Position numbers and translations under genes: made by a program. Positions 21,901-32,159 of a DNA stretch of 64,000 nucleotides are shown here, piece by piece (position 1 is the stretch's first letter; every line of letters begins with the position of its first letter). The notes beneath the pieces are model-generated. The model ran no database searches. It worked only from the letters and a program-made list of their open reading frames with translations, and was not told the origin of the DNA. This DNA comes from Amblyomma americanum (taxonomy: Eukaryota > Arthropoda > Arachnida > Ixodida > Ixodidae): positions 150,597,311 to 150,661,310 of the forward strand of contig NC_135502.1 of assembly GCF_052857255.1 (NCBI RefSeq), in the 5' to 3' direction.

Positions 21901-22980
21901 CAGTTCTCAACCCATACGGCGGAAATTGGCTCCCAGACGTGGCGTGCCAATTCGCGGAAAAATTCTTTTTTTTACAACATTCGGATGCCCTTTTCATGAG
22001 CAGTGACCTGGTTCTCTCTGCAACTAATGACCATTTATATAGAACCGAGTTTCACATCACTGAGAGGAGAGAAAACGACGAGCTGCCTGTACCAATAGTA
22101 TCTAGTTGAGAAGGTGATAAGGACGCTGCAAAACTGCGTTCTACACACAAAAAAAAAAACTGAAACGAGCCTCATTTCAGAAAAGTACAACACATGTTGT
22201 AGGTCGAACTTAAGTAGCACTAAAACGTGCATATGGTCAAGATATGGAGAGTAGTGATGTCAAAGATAATTTCAGTTCGCTCAAGCGCAGTCCTGTCTGA
22301 AGATTAGCAATTTTAGAATGCATTTAATTATGAAGAGTGCTTTGTTGGTGACTGGGGAACTGCTGTAGTCGGTCTTGCCGGCGCTAACTCCGTACCTGGC
22401 ATGAATATTTATTGCATAAAAGCTAAGTTTAAAAAAAGAAACTGCTGTGTGTTTTAATTCCTGTGCACCTCGGCCCTTAGCGGAACTTTTATTTTCTAGC
22501 ATCGATTTGTACTGCTCTTTGTTTGATATCTATTTGCAGATTGGCTTCACTTATTGATGTGCTCAAGAATTTTGATCAAAATATTGGGGCATGCATGTTA
22601 ATTTGCAGTTCCACCAGTAATGTATTTGACACAATGATATTTTTATTTACAGATGTACTGCGGATTACGCTTATGTTCAAGCACGAAGGACACTTTACGC
22701 AGCAGTAAAAAGCAATTTATATTATCCAATATGTAGAGCATATCACGAAGAAATGATAACAAACGCAACTTAAAACAAAATTTGCACCTTAATAAAGCCT
22801 TAAAACGTATGGGCAGCTCTGAGGTCTAACACAAAAGAGACAAAAAATTTGCAAGGAACCGTTCAATCTAGAAGGCGCACTTGAAACAATCGAGGCGCCT
22901 GCAGGTCAATGAAAAAATTGCGTCTCATAATGGTCTACGAGGCGTAGCACAGTCCAGGAATACATGCGCGAATCCGTGCG
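21901..22980. other. No recognisable gene
   Basis: AT-rich, short frames only. The right part could be the 3' UTR of the CR1 fragment that begins at 22985 (minus), but no tail repeat was found. Confidence 0.4.
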
Positions 22981-22984
22981 GGAG

Positions 22985-23315
22985 TAATTACACTTGAGCA
23001 AGCAGCTCGGGCCAGTGAAGGTGCGACGGAAGAAAGAAAGCCTATAGAAATTTGTTCGTGCAAAATATGGTTATAGTGAACTAGAATGGTAAAGTTGAGT
23101 GGTTCGAAGAGAAAGCGCTAATAAATATGTAGACGGAGTGAGTACAATTTTGTTGTTCAGTAACAATGTAAGAAATTCTAAAGGAAAGATTTTCTGCTGT
23201 TTTTCTAGGCGCAGTACATCGGGAGCTTGCATCAACTCGCAAGGATATTCTCATTTTCAAAACTTTGAGAACTGAAACCTGACAGCTTTCCTTTGTACTT
23301 CGTCAAGTTTTTTTT
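22985..23315 (-). pseudogene. CR1-like LINE RT C-terminal fragment
   Basis: Minus strand, just after the RT core in CR1-type ORF2. Blocks: LDEVQRKAVRFQFSKF, FPLEFLTLLLNNKIVLTPS, LSLRTTQLYHSSSL and PYFARTNFYRLSFFRRT. In family members this stretch (VQRRAVRFI...LYLLLNN...YFARTN..SFFPRT) follows the thumb and ends ORF2. Stops are present. No RT palm remains. Confidence 0.75.
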
Positions 23316-23394
23316 TATGCATGCAGTATGAAGATCCCAGACCATGCACGCTTTATATTTGTGTGGTGATTTTTAACGTCTTATGCTATATAAT

Positions 23395-23440
23395 TGACCA
23401 CCTGGGGTCTTTAACGTGCACGGAATCGCACCGTAAACGG
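23395..23440 (+). repeat. SINE core fragment
   Basis: CCACCTGGGGTCTTTAACGTGCACGG is the 'CCACCTG.G..CTTTAACGTGCAC' core also seen at about 31980 and 54960. No promoter boxes adjoin it, so it is a fragment. Confidence 0.55.
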
Positions 23441-23454
23441 ATCTCTGTAATTGA

Positions 23455-23532
23455 GTGGCAGCGCAAAAGAAACGGGGACGAATATTTCGAAACATGGACG
23501 GCATCTTTGTCTCGTTTCTTTTGCGCTGCCAC
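23455..23532. repeat. 24-bp inverted repeat (hairpin)
   Basis: GTGGCAGCGCAAAAGAAACG at 23455-23474 is matched by its reverse complement at 23513-23532. The arms extend a few bases further with one difference and leave a loop of about 30 bases. It directly follows a SINE core fragment. Confidence 0.85.
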
Positions 23533-26500
23533 TTTCCATGATACACCTGATAGCTCGCACCGATTTAAAAAATATCAAGAATTCACCCCCCCCCCCTCCT
23601 TAAATGCTTTCCCTGTACCCATAATTAGCCGACGCATTTTGGGTCAGCAGTCGGCGGCTGGTAATAATAGCGTTTCTTCTTTATTTCCATTCTTATTTCC
23701 ATGACCCCAGATAGTGAGTAGTGGTTTTAGCGTTGATATATTTTTGGTGCCTCATTAGAGTTCCAAACCCAGCTACTATATTCTGCAAATGCTGCAATCG
23801 TATTTTGCGTGATAAAACAAAGCATGATCGCAGAAGTACAAAACTCAGTATAAAATCTGCCATGTACTACGTTCGTTTCATGAACCCAGACATCATTTGG
23901 ACAACCCGCCTTGATGCCTAATATTCGTTTGTGCAAGCACTACCGGTCCTACATAAAAATATCTTTCAATCTGGCAAAGCACCGCAGTAAGCGCCTAAGG
24001 CGTGGGCAATTTCTTGGTTTCTCAGGAAGGTTTTCAGTCCACGACATCGCCTAGAACAAGCACAGGTGCATTAGCTAACCCTCGGTCTTACAGTATAACG
24101 TTAGAGCAGTATTTTGAAGTTCCTGACGAATGCCTTTTGGCTTGTGACTTTTCTGTATAACTTTTGGCATTATGCGATAATTTCTCGTTTCCTTATTAAA
24201 CCCGCTGCGGCGTCTCGGGGATTGCTACGGGCATATTTCTCTTATCCTTCGCCTTATTTCGGCATCTGAAAGATGCAATACTATCTATCGCAGTTCTGCT
24301 TATTGGTTTACGTGCATATTTTCGGCTAGACGCTTGTTTCTCCATTATTTGTTCTTTGGTATAACCTCTGCTGACCTCCTTTAATGGTTTACCGCTATGT
24401 AACCTATGATATTTTATGAAAAATATATATAAAATGCGGATCTGTATTTATCATGTATGTTTAAAAATGTATTTTCGACAAATAATTTTAGGTTCTTGCG
24501 ATTTTTCAAAATGATCGCGGTATCTGCTGACTGTAAGAATGTTGAGTGTGTGAAGTAAGTTGAATTCACTGCGAAAAGAAGCCTCTAGAGCTCGTTGAAA
24601 TTCGGCAATAGTGAACGAAGTGGTTTTCTGGTATTGGGCGATTTCAGCAGCTGACATGCAGACAGACAAGAAGCGCACATTCACCATACCTTCCGTCGTA
24701 GTGTTCTCACGTTTACATTGTGCATTATGTTCTCTACAGTGTGTCCAACGGATTAGACAGCTTTGTACTGGTGCTCGCTCTGAAATTTGCTGAAAAACTG
24801 GAATCACTTTATGCTTCTCTGAAAGAAAACTTTGCACAAGAAAATTGTGCCCTGCTGAAGTCCGCTATTCATGACGAAGAGTGAAACCCTTTTAATAGAG
24901 CCATATGCTTGCAAGTCTACCTGCAACACGGTCAGCGATAGGTTGATCCCAAAGTTCATCAGCAAGAACATGACAAGCCACCGAGAAAGAAAATTGATGC
25001 TGGCTTGTATCGATATCTTGTCAAGCGAGAGACTGTTTACGCAAAAAATTTCGTTTGAAGCTACAAAGCGCCAATATGAAATAGAGGCTTTGCCGCAACC
25101 GCCTCTTTTTGCAGACAAGCTGGATAGATATCCAAAAGATTTTAAAGGACCAGGTTACACCGTAATTCTTTTACGCGCGGTGATGGTATACTACTCATTG
25201 GTTTTACGTTACAAATTTTAATGGACTGAATAGTTGGAAAGTGTGCTGTATATTAATTTTGTCAACCAATAAAGCTTTGTGGAGGGCGAACATCCAAATA
25301 TCCAGAGAAAAAACAAGAAATCGTTTTCTACTGAAATGAAACCTGATTACAGTTGTGCTTCTTTAATTAATGGCCGGAATTGGTCGCATCACAGGCGCTA
25401 ATATAATTGGAAATCGCAATCTACAGATGAAAAACGAGCCAGTTCTGTTAGTATTGACGCTATAGATCTTATAAATATCCCATGCGTATACCGACAGCAT
25501 TTCTAACAGCTGATTTATATTCCCATATTGTTTTCTGAAATAGAGTCCTGGATCTGCCGCCAACATCTATTAAATGCTGCCCATAAGCTTCATGTGCTTC
25601 GCTACGCGAAGAACTTGGGTAGTGGTGCAATGATGTTGAGTAGTGGGGCAATGGCGCCTCCACAAGCAAAACAATTTGTGGTGTGTGATTTCCAACGCCT
25701 CCAGCGTCTGTGAACTACGCTATTAACGGGAGACAGCCCCGCGCGAGATGGCGCTGTGGGCGCGTAATTTCCTTCACCTCCTCTTTTTCCACCCATGCGC
25801 AGCGTTCTGCGTCTCGCGCGCTGACCCACCGAGTTCCCTTCAGAAAAGGAAAATAAATTCTTACTGCAGAGAAGTCTCGTCAGGGGCTACTTCTCTTGAA
25901 TGCGCCCTACAATTTACGGCAAGGCTTTCCACGCACGCAAGGTAGAGCCATACATTTCACCAGTGACTGCGACAGGACGTCAACACAAGCTGGAATTGAC
26001 ACAAAGCAACTCCAGACGCCAAACCCTACCACACAACTACAACGACCGATGTACTCGCTGGAGAAGTCTCCACTGGCACTGTGCGTCTGCCACCGTACTG
26101 AGAACGCAATCTTTTGGAATGATTCCAATACGTGGAATCCCAAATCCAGCTGCCGAGAATTACATCGCAGCAGCAGAAATTCCTCCAAATGTTCGGCGCG
26201 CTCTTATCAACAGCCGCTTAAGAAATCTCAGACATAGCTCCCCGATAAGGCTCCTCCATAGTAGTGCGCGAACAAAGGAAACAGCTGTGTTACGCGAAAT
26301 CCCAGATGGTGCTGGCCACAGCCCCGACCATGGATCCGACATCGCTCCCCGGCCTCGCCGACAGTTATGGAGGTGGCGAAACCAGAACTCTACTTCGGCC
26401 CCGTCGGTACTTCCAAGCAATCAATAAGTGCTGCTTGGCGGTCCTGCCAAGACCCCCTGCCGCCTCATCCCGGAACTATCCCCGTTGATCCATCCGAGGT

Positions 26501-28774
26501 TGACCGCCTTTGTGGTTGGCTGAGCAACGGTAGGCAGCAGCTTGTCCACTTGAGCCTTCCTTAGCTTATCGGGAGCACGTACAGGTTTTGCGAAGTGAGT
26601 CCGCCAGCCATCAAATGTGTTATCATCGCCGCTTTGGTGCCAACGCACGCCACTGCTGCTTTCCTTGCACCTTGGCGGCTAACCACCCGATTGGCTACTA
26701 GCGGCGACGAGCAGGTGAGTGCCGAGAGTTTTGCCACTTCCACGTAGTCGACCGATCATCCGCATAGGAATTCCCGATTGACATTGGCGCCCAAGTAATC
26801 GTACTCCAAGCCATAAAAGCAGGACGCGACTCCGGTGAAGTTTTCTATATCTAAGCAGTCAATGGAGCGCAAATACCTGCGTAAGGGCAACTCTCATTGA
26901 CCCTCAACGCGGGGCGTCGGAGAGGCTTCCGATGGATGTTTTTATCCCTAGGCATTTCTTGGCTCATGCGTGGCGTTCATGGAAAGTACCACCTGAAAGA
27001 GGTAACACTTTCTGCTACCAGCAAGTATGGACACTTACCCTAGCTTGCCGTAGTTACCACCGCTCGTTAGTTAGTCGGGTAAGGACGGGTAAAGTTTGAG
27101 GAAAACAGCGGAAGCTGCAGCCAATCGGATGGTTATCAGATAGACTCGTGTAGTAACTTCGGTAAGCTTCGAGAAGTTCGACGGAGCAACACGCAAACTG
27201 CAGGCAATAGGAGGAAGCTCTAAGCGTCGCGCAAGCAGCGGAATAATTTCTTCGGGAAGAGCAACATTGGTCATACAATCCCCACGGGTGGCTGTGACAA
27301 GAACAGCCACTGCGCTGGTAGTGGAATGAGAACTGCCCCATCTATCTTAAGTAAACAATGGCCAGTTCTGCATAAATGGGCATTAACGCAGAGCTCGGAA
27401 TGTTGTGTGGTTTGGGGGCAAAACGAAACTGACCTCCACAAAGGCAGGAACACCAAATTCACGAAAGGAAACAGCAGTAGTTTGCAGTAATTTCGCATTC
27501 ACATCATGTAAGCAGATATGAGTGCTCCCGGTAGATTTCTTGGTCGCGGACGTTCGATCTTGTATCTTCCGTGCAGATTTTCTAACGAAACGTGCACTCC
27601 GTGTATGCCAAGCGAAAGCCTTTCTTTGACTTACAACTAACCTTCCGATTCAGGGCATTGCCGAGGGCGCAACTACTGATGTAGCACCCTTATGCTTTAG
27701 AGTTGCCAATGTGCCACTTGGAACTCTGATGATTATTTCTGAAGTTGACATCCCCACCAGACTGGGCACAACCCGTCAGTCAGGACGTTCGCCGTAATAA
27801 TTTAACACCTTGACGTCCTATCTTCTCTTGCGTGCCATGCCTGGCTCGCGACACTCAAGGTAAACTGTAGAATTCGAACACATGCTGCAACTTGGTCGTG
27901 CGTAGCCGAACAATTTCTGAAACCAAGAGCGCCCTGGACAGGTACCCGCCGCCCAGCCTACACGTTTTGAAGCGAAAGCTTCCCTGCGTCAGCTTCCCAA
28001 GAGGGTGGTGCAGTTCTGTTTATGACCTTGAAAAAGTTTAGAAGTCACACCGTGGAGCAATGTCACGTAGGCCATGTTGGCGCATATATGCCAAACCGAG
28101 ATGGTGGACCACCGTCCAATCTCTCGAAGGTCAAGGTCAAATTCAAGGTCAATGTCAAATGTTGAAGAGCTGGGACCACTTGAGATGCTGTATTACGGTG
28201 ACGTCATATAAAATGAATTCGAGAAAACAAGCACCTCAGTCATGGAGATAAATACTCTGCTTGACAACGGGGGTGGAGCCGCCGTCTGTGACGTAAACGG
28301 AGAGCTGTGTATATATACCAACGGCGAGCCTGTGGGGGTAAAAACCGGTTTTGCGATGGAGGAGAAAAATCTTCCTACCGTGATAGCGCGCCGGTAAGCG
28401 AAGCTCCAACGTTTCAATGAGGCAAGGAAGAAACACCGTGCGGAAGAGGCAGAAGAACGTGCGACGCGTTCGAGAAACGACGGAAGAGTGCTACTGGCGA
28501 AGAAACAGCAGAAAGTACTTCAGGTGGTGCGTCTAATCAGCGACGCAGAGTCGGAGGTTTATTTCGCTTAACCAAAGTTAAACCACAGCTAATATCTTAT
28601 AGCGGCTGTGCGCGGTGCAACCATCTTTTCAAAAAATGACCTGTATCGCGCCTACCACCAGAGGCCGCTAGCAAAAGAAGACATCCCGAAAACAGCCGTC
28701 ACGACACTACTCGGACTATTCGAGTTCTTAAGAATATAGGCTTAACGCCTCAGGAGCGAAGGAAACGAGACCAC
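23533..28774. other. Long stretch without recognisable gene
   Basis: Open frames include 24451-24837 and 24804-25118 (minus, 128 and 104 aa) and 25900-26427 (plus, 175 aa). None carries a motif I can name. The 25900-26427 frame (GMIPIRGIPNPAAENYIAAA, then EIPPNVRRALINSR) is faintly LINE-like, but I would not assign it. C-runs lie at 23586-23597. AGGTCA-type repeats lie at about 28126-28158. The rest looks non-coding. Confidence 0.4.
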
Positions 28775-28907
28775 TGCTACGAGCCGACACCAGAACAGAA
28801 CTGCCAGCCGTGGCTGCACGAGCCAGGACCAGGTGCCGTCTTTATTCTCTTCGCAGGGTGGTGTGCGCTAGCCTGGTTGTCGGCGCCGCCCAAGAGAGGG
28901 TGCTACA
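28775..28907 (-). repeat. LTR of mini gypsy element (3' LTR)
   Basis: 133 bp with TG...CA ends: on the minus strand it starts TGTAGCACCCTCTCTTGGG, has AATAAAGA and ends CTCGTAGCA. It matches 29340-29472 over its full length with about nine differences (roughly 93% identity by eye). A G-run on the minus strand (28908-28927) abuts its start as polypurine tract. Confidence 0.75.
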
Positions 28908-28927
28908 GGCCCCCCCCCCCCCCCCCG
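28908..28927 (-). promoter_or_regulatory. Polypurine tract (G-run)
   Basis: An 18-19 base G-run on the minus strand lies directly before the LTR start, in the position of a plus-strand primer. Confidence 0.5.
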
Positions 28928-29339
28928 CCTAGACTGGAAGTCGAAACGGACGGAGGGCTGGCGGTGGCACTCGAGCACTAGGTCAGGTGGCGCTGGGAGT
29001 CGTTCCAGGGCGGTCTCCATGTAAGCCGGTTTAAGGCGGTCGAGCAGCTGCGGGTGGACCCCGGGTGACGATGTGTTGGGTCACAGTATGTTTAGGCGCC
29101 TGAGTGAGGTTGCATGGCTTAGTGAGCTCCGGGAAATCCGCCAACACTTTTTTGAACTGAGGGGAAGGTATCAGCGTGAGTATACCCATGGGAGCAAGGT
29201 CGGACGAGACTCCCGAGATGAAGAGATGAGTCAGACCGTCGGTAAGGCGACGATGCCGCACGCTGACGTCTAAGTCGAAGTAGGAGAGGAAGTCTGAGCC
29301 GATGATCGGGCGAACCACGTCTGCGATGACGAAGACCGC
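28928..29339 (-). pseudogene. Gypsy retropepsin C-terminal fragment
   Basis: Minus strand, readable as FVIADVVRPIIGSDFLSYFD followed by LDVSVRHRRLTDGLT (within 29031-29384). In a gypsy group the end of the retropepsin and the start of the RT linker look like this (VADV.RPIIGADFL). The active-site DTG half is absent, and the fragment is joined directly to the LTR on its upstream side. Gag, most of pol and the primer-binding site have been deleted. No function is expected. Confidence 0.75.
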
Positions 29340-29472
29340 TGCTACGAGCCGACACCAGAACAGAACTGCCAGCCGTGGCTGCATGAGCCACGACTAGGTG
29401 CCGTCGTTATTCTTTTCGCAGGGTGGCGCGCGCTAGCCGGGTTGTCGGCGCCGCCCAAGAGAGGGTGCTACA
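29340..29472 (-). repeat. LTR of mini gypsy element (5' LTR)
   Basis: Second copy of the 133-bp LTR, same orientation as 28775-28907, sharing its ends TGCTAC...TGCTACA on the plus strand. No matching target duplication was found on the outer flanks. Confidence 0.75.
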
Positions 29473-29639
29473 AGAATGTCACTGGAGTTCGCAACGCCGT
29501 GCGGACCTCCCAGCGTTTTGTCGGCAATGTCGTACTTGGTCTTCCTTCGTGCGTTTAAATAAATGAAATCTTCATGGAAAGCTGATTTCTTGAAGAACAC
29601 ATAAACCGCCTTCGCCTACTTTTCCACCAGCTTTCGCTT

Positions 29640-31525
29640 ACTTCTGGGCAAAGTACAAGCCATCGTACAGTTTTCCAAGCCAACTGTTACCAGCAAGATG
29701 CGTAACTTCATCGGCCTCATAATTATTTACCGGCCATCCATCAGAAATTCTGCCGCGCTTCGGCGACCTCTCGACCGCATGCTTGCGACAAGAACTCTGC
29801 AAAACACTACCCTCGGACACCACTGCGGATGATTCCATTAACGCCATCAAACACGCCTTGGACAATGCTGCGCTACTCGCCACCCGAAAACCGGCTTGTC
29901 CGTTAGGGATCAAGCCAGACACTTCCAAAACTGCGCTTGGCGCTGTTATTCAGCATCATGTTAGCAGTGCGTGGCAACCTTTCATCCTCTTTTCAAAATG
30001 CATATCTCTTGCCACACCCGCCACAGTGTTTTCGGCCGCGAACTTCTCGCCATATACCTGGCAGAATATTTCCGCCACCTACTTGAGGGCAGAGCGTTCA
30101 GCATCTTCATCGGTCCTAAGCCCCTAACTTATTTATTCTGTCGTTCTGCATTCCAATTTGCGCCACGGGAAGTACAACTAGCGTTCGTCTCGGAGTCGAC
30201 AGCAGGTGCCCAACACATAATTTGGCTTGACAACACCCTAGCTGACGCACTAATTTTTATCGATGCAGTCGTGTGCGCTAATTCGAAAACACCACATTTG
30301 TCTTCCTCTTCATTACAGATGCATGAAATTGATCGCAAGCAAATGATTCGTAGCTCTCCCATCGACGCGCATGGCAAATATCTCTGAAGCTCGAGCCACT
30401 CCCCCGACAGAGGCATTTCAATCGTTTGCGACATCTCTGCAGGTACACTGACACCGTCTGTAGCCGTACTTTGCGCAAGAAAATCTTTCCAACCCTGAAA
30501 TTCGGGCACCTAAAAGCTGATTGGATCTCGTTTCGTCTGGTTCCGCATAAGCACTGCCACTGAGTGCTTGGTCCGTGCGTGTGCATCATGTCAGTGTGCT
30601 AAAGTATACCACTACCCTGTGCCCCCCGCCCAGTGTGTCCAGTAGCCGGACTGACATTTCAAAGCTACCCTCAAAGACATGGCTGGTCCTCTTCCCACTT
30701 GTCAAGATTCCCGGTATTTATAGACAAGCATCGAGGGCTTCACCGGATGGCCTGCGGTGACGCTGATAGTCCACATAACAGCACCTACTGCCTCTGCGGC
30801 CATCGTCGCACTTGAGTGGCTTGGTTCGACTGTTTGACAAACGATCTCATGGACCATGGCCGCCAATTCGTCATCGCTTTACACGAACCCCTCACCACCT
30901 CCTCCTACCACCCCCAAACAAATGGACTCTTAGAACGCTTTCATCACCACCTGAAAGCAGCACTCACAGCGTAACGTTTTCCGGCCAAGTGGGTCACGGC
31001 CTTCCATTCAGATTGCTCAGAATCCCGTCCACATCAAGGAGGACCTTTCGTGCGCCTGTGGTAAGCTTGGTTATGTAAACCCCCTTCATTTACTAGCAAC
31101 TTTTTTCGAAGCAGCGAGCAACATGTCCTCTCAGGCAGCAAGCGAGTACGTCCCACAGCTCCGCGACGTTCTCCCGTTCTCCACCACCTTCGACAACGGC
31201 CCACACGAGCAGGCCGAACTCGCACTCTATACGTGACTACAAACCGTCCTTGTGCGCGGTTCCCTCAGCCACATTATCTCGGCTTCATTGAGTTCTGGAA
31301 CGGTTGCCTCTAGTTTCGCCGTCGACTTGAACGGAACTCGAGGGGCAAATTTACTCGAGTAGCTGAAGCCAGCGTACAGCGGCGCCACTGTTTTTTTTTT
31401 GTTTCTGTGTCCTGTGCATCTCCACTCGCGCCACCCATATACCTTCCTGACCAATATCAAACACCTCCGGCTTGTTTCCACCGGCACTCTATTAGCTCAC
31501 GGCAGCGTCTCCTTCGCTTCCTCTC
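29640..31525 (+). pseudogene. Gypsy pol remnant: RT end, RNase H, integrase
   Basis: Plus strand, 5' truncated. The RT thumb/connection (KVQAIVQFSKPTV, FIGLIIIYRPSIRNSAAL) is at 29648-29780. RNase H spans 29860-30270 in two frames: PDTSKTALGAVIQ, then VFGRELLAIYLAEYFRHLLEG and IGPKPLTYLF. Integrase follows from about 30520: the zinc-binding half is degraded, MDHGRQF keeps the second Asp (30849-30869), and SYHPQTNGLLERFHHHLKAA keeps the Glu (about 30900-30960). The C-terminal half holds SSQAASEYVPQLRDVLP and LKPAYS at 31120-31380. There are multiple frameshifts and stops. It belongs to a different gypsy group from the 8.4 kb element. Confidence 0.85.
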
Positions 31526-31541
31526 GGAGGGAGGGGCGGGT

Positions 31542-31805
31542 TGTAGCGGTGGAATGACACCGGCACAAGAGCAAAAACTTGTGCTTGTGAGCTTCCACAC
31601 CTCCGGTCCACGTGAACTATGTTGTTTACGCGAGGCAGGCCCGCACGTGCTCGGACCTTGGTCCGCGCTCCGCGCGCTATCCCACCGGAGTTCACGTCCC
31701 AGACCGAGAACAAATCTTCTTTGTACAGAGAGGGCCACTCGCTTCAATAGATTCTGTAAGCAACGCTTGGAAACTTGGCACACGGAAACGGGTCCTTCAC
31801 GTTCA
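31542..31805 (+). repeat. 3' LTR of plus-strand gypsy
   Basis: Follows pol and a purine tract (GGAGGGAGGGGCGGG at 31527-31541) and starts TGTAGCGGTGGAATGACACC. There is no second LTR in the window, so the right end is only estimated from the loss of GC-rich LTR-like sequence before the SINE. Confidence 0.6.
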
Positions 31806-31811
31806 TAAGTT

Positions 31812-32145
31812 TGGCTAATTGATAATTGATAATTGGTTTTGGGGGAAAGGAAATGGCACAGTATCTGTCTCATATATCGTTGGGCCCCTGAACCGCGCCG
31901 TAAGGGAAGGTATAAAAGAGGGCGTGAATGAAGAAAGGGAGAGAAAGGTAATGTATTTGAGGGCTCCGGAATAATTTCGACCACCTGAGTATCTTTAACG
32001 TGCACTGACATCGCGCAGCACTCGGGCGCCTTAGCGTTTTTTTTCGTCCATAAAAATGCAGCCGCAGCGGTCGGGATTGAACCCGGGAACTGCGGATCAG
32101 TAGTCGTGCGCCCTAATCATTGAGCCTCACGGCTCTCTTCTTGGA
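31812..32145 (-). repeat. tRNA-derived SINE with AATTATC tail
   Basis: On the minus strand the element begins near 32140 with an A-box-like GAGGCTCAATGATTAGGGCG and a B-box-like GGGTTCAATCCCGAC (plus 32070-32084). It passes through the core GTGCACGTTAAAGATACTCAGG and ends in three AATTATC-type repeats at about 31815-31835. Gene-like order of promoter boxes, body and short tandem tail is diagnostic of a tRNA-derived SINE. A second copy of this family is at 54798-55125. Confidence 0.85.
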
Positions 32146-32159
32146 ACGTGTGAGAAAGG

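Noticed and set aside
24451..25118. Two minus-strand frames (128 and 104 aa) as a two-exon gene
   Set aside because: No recognisable domain and no convincing splice sites joining them; kept only as a note in the gene-free stretch.
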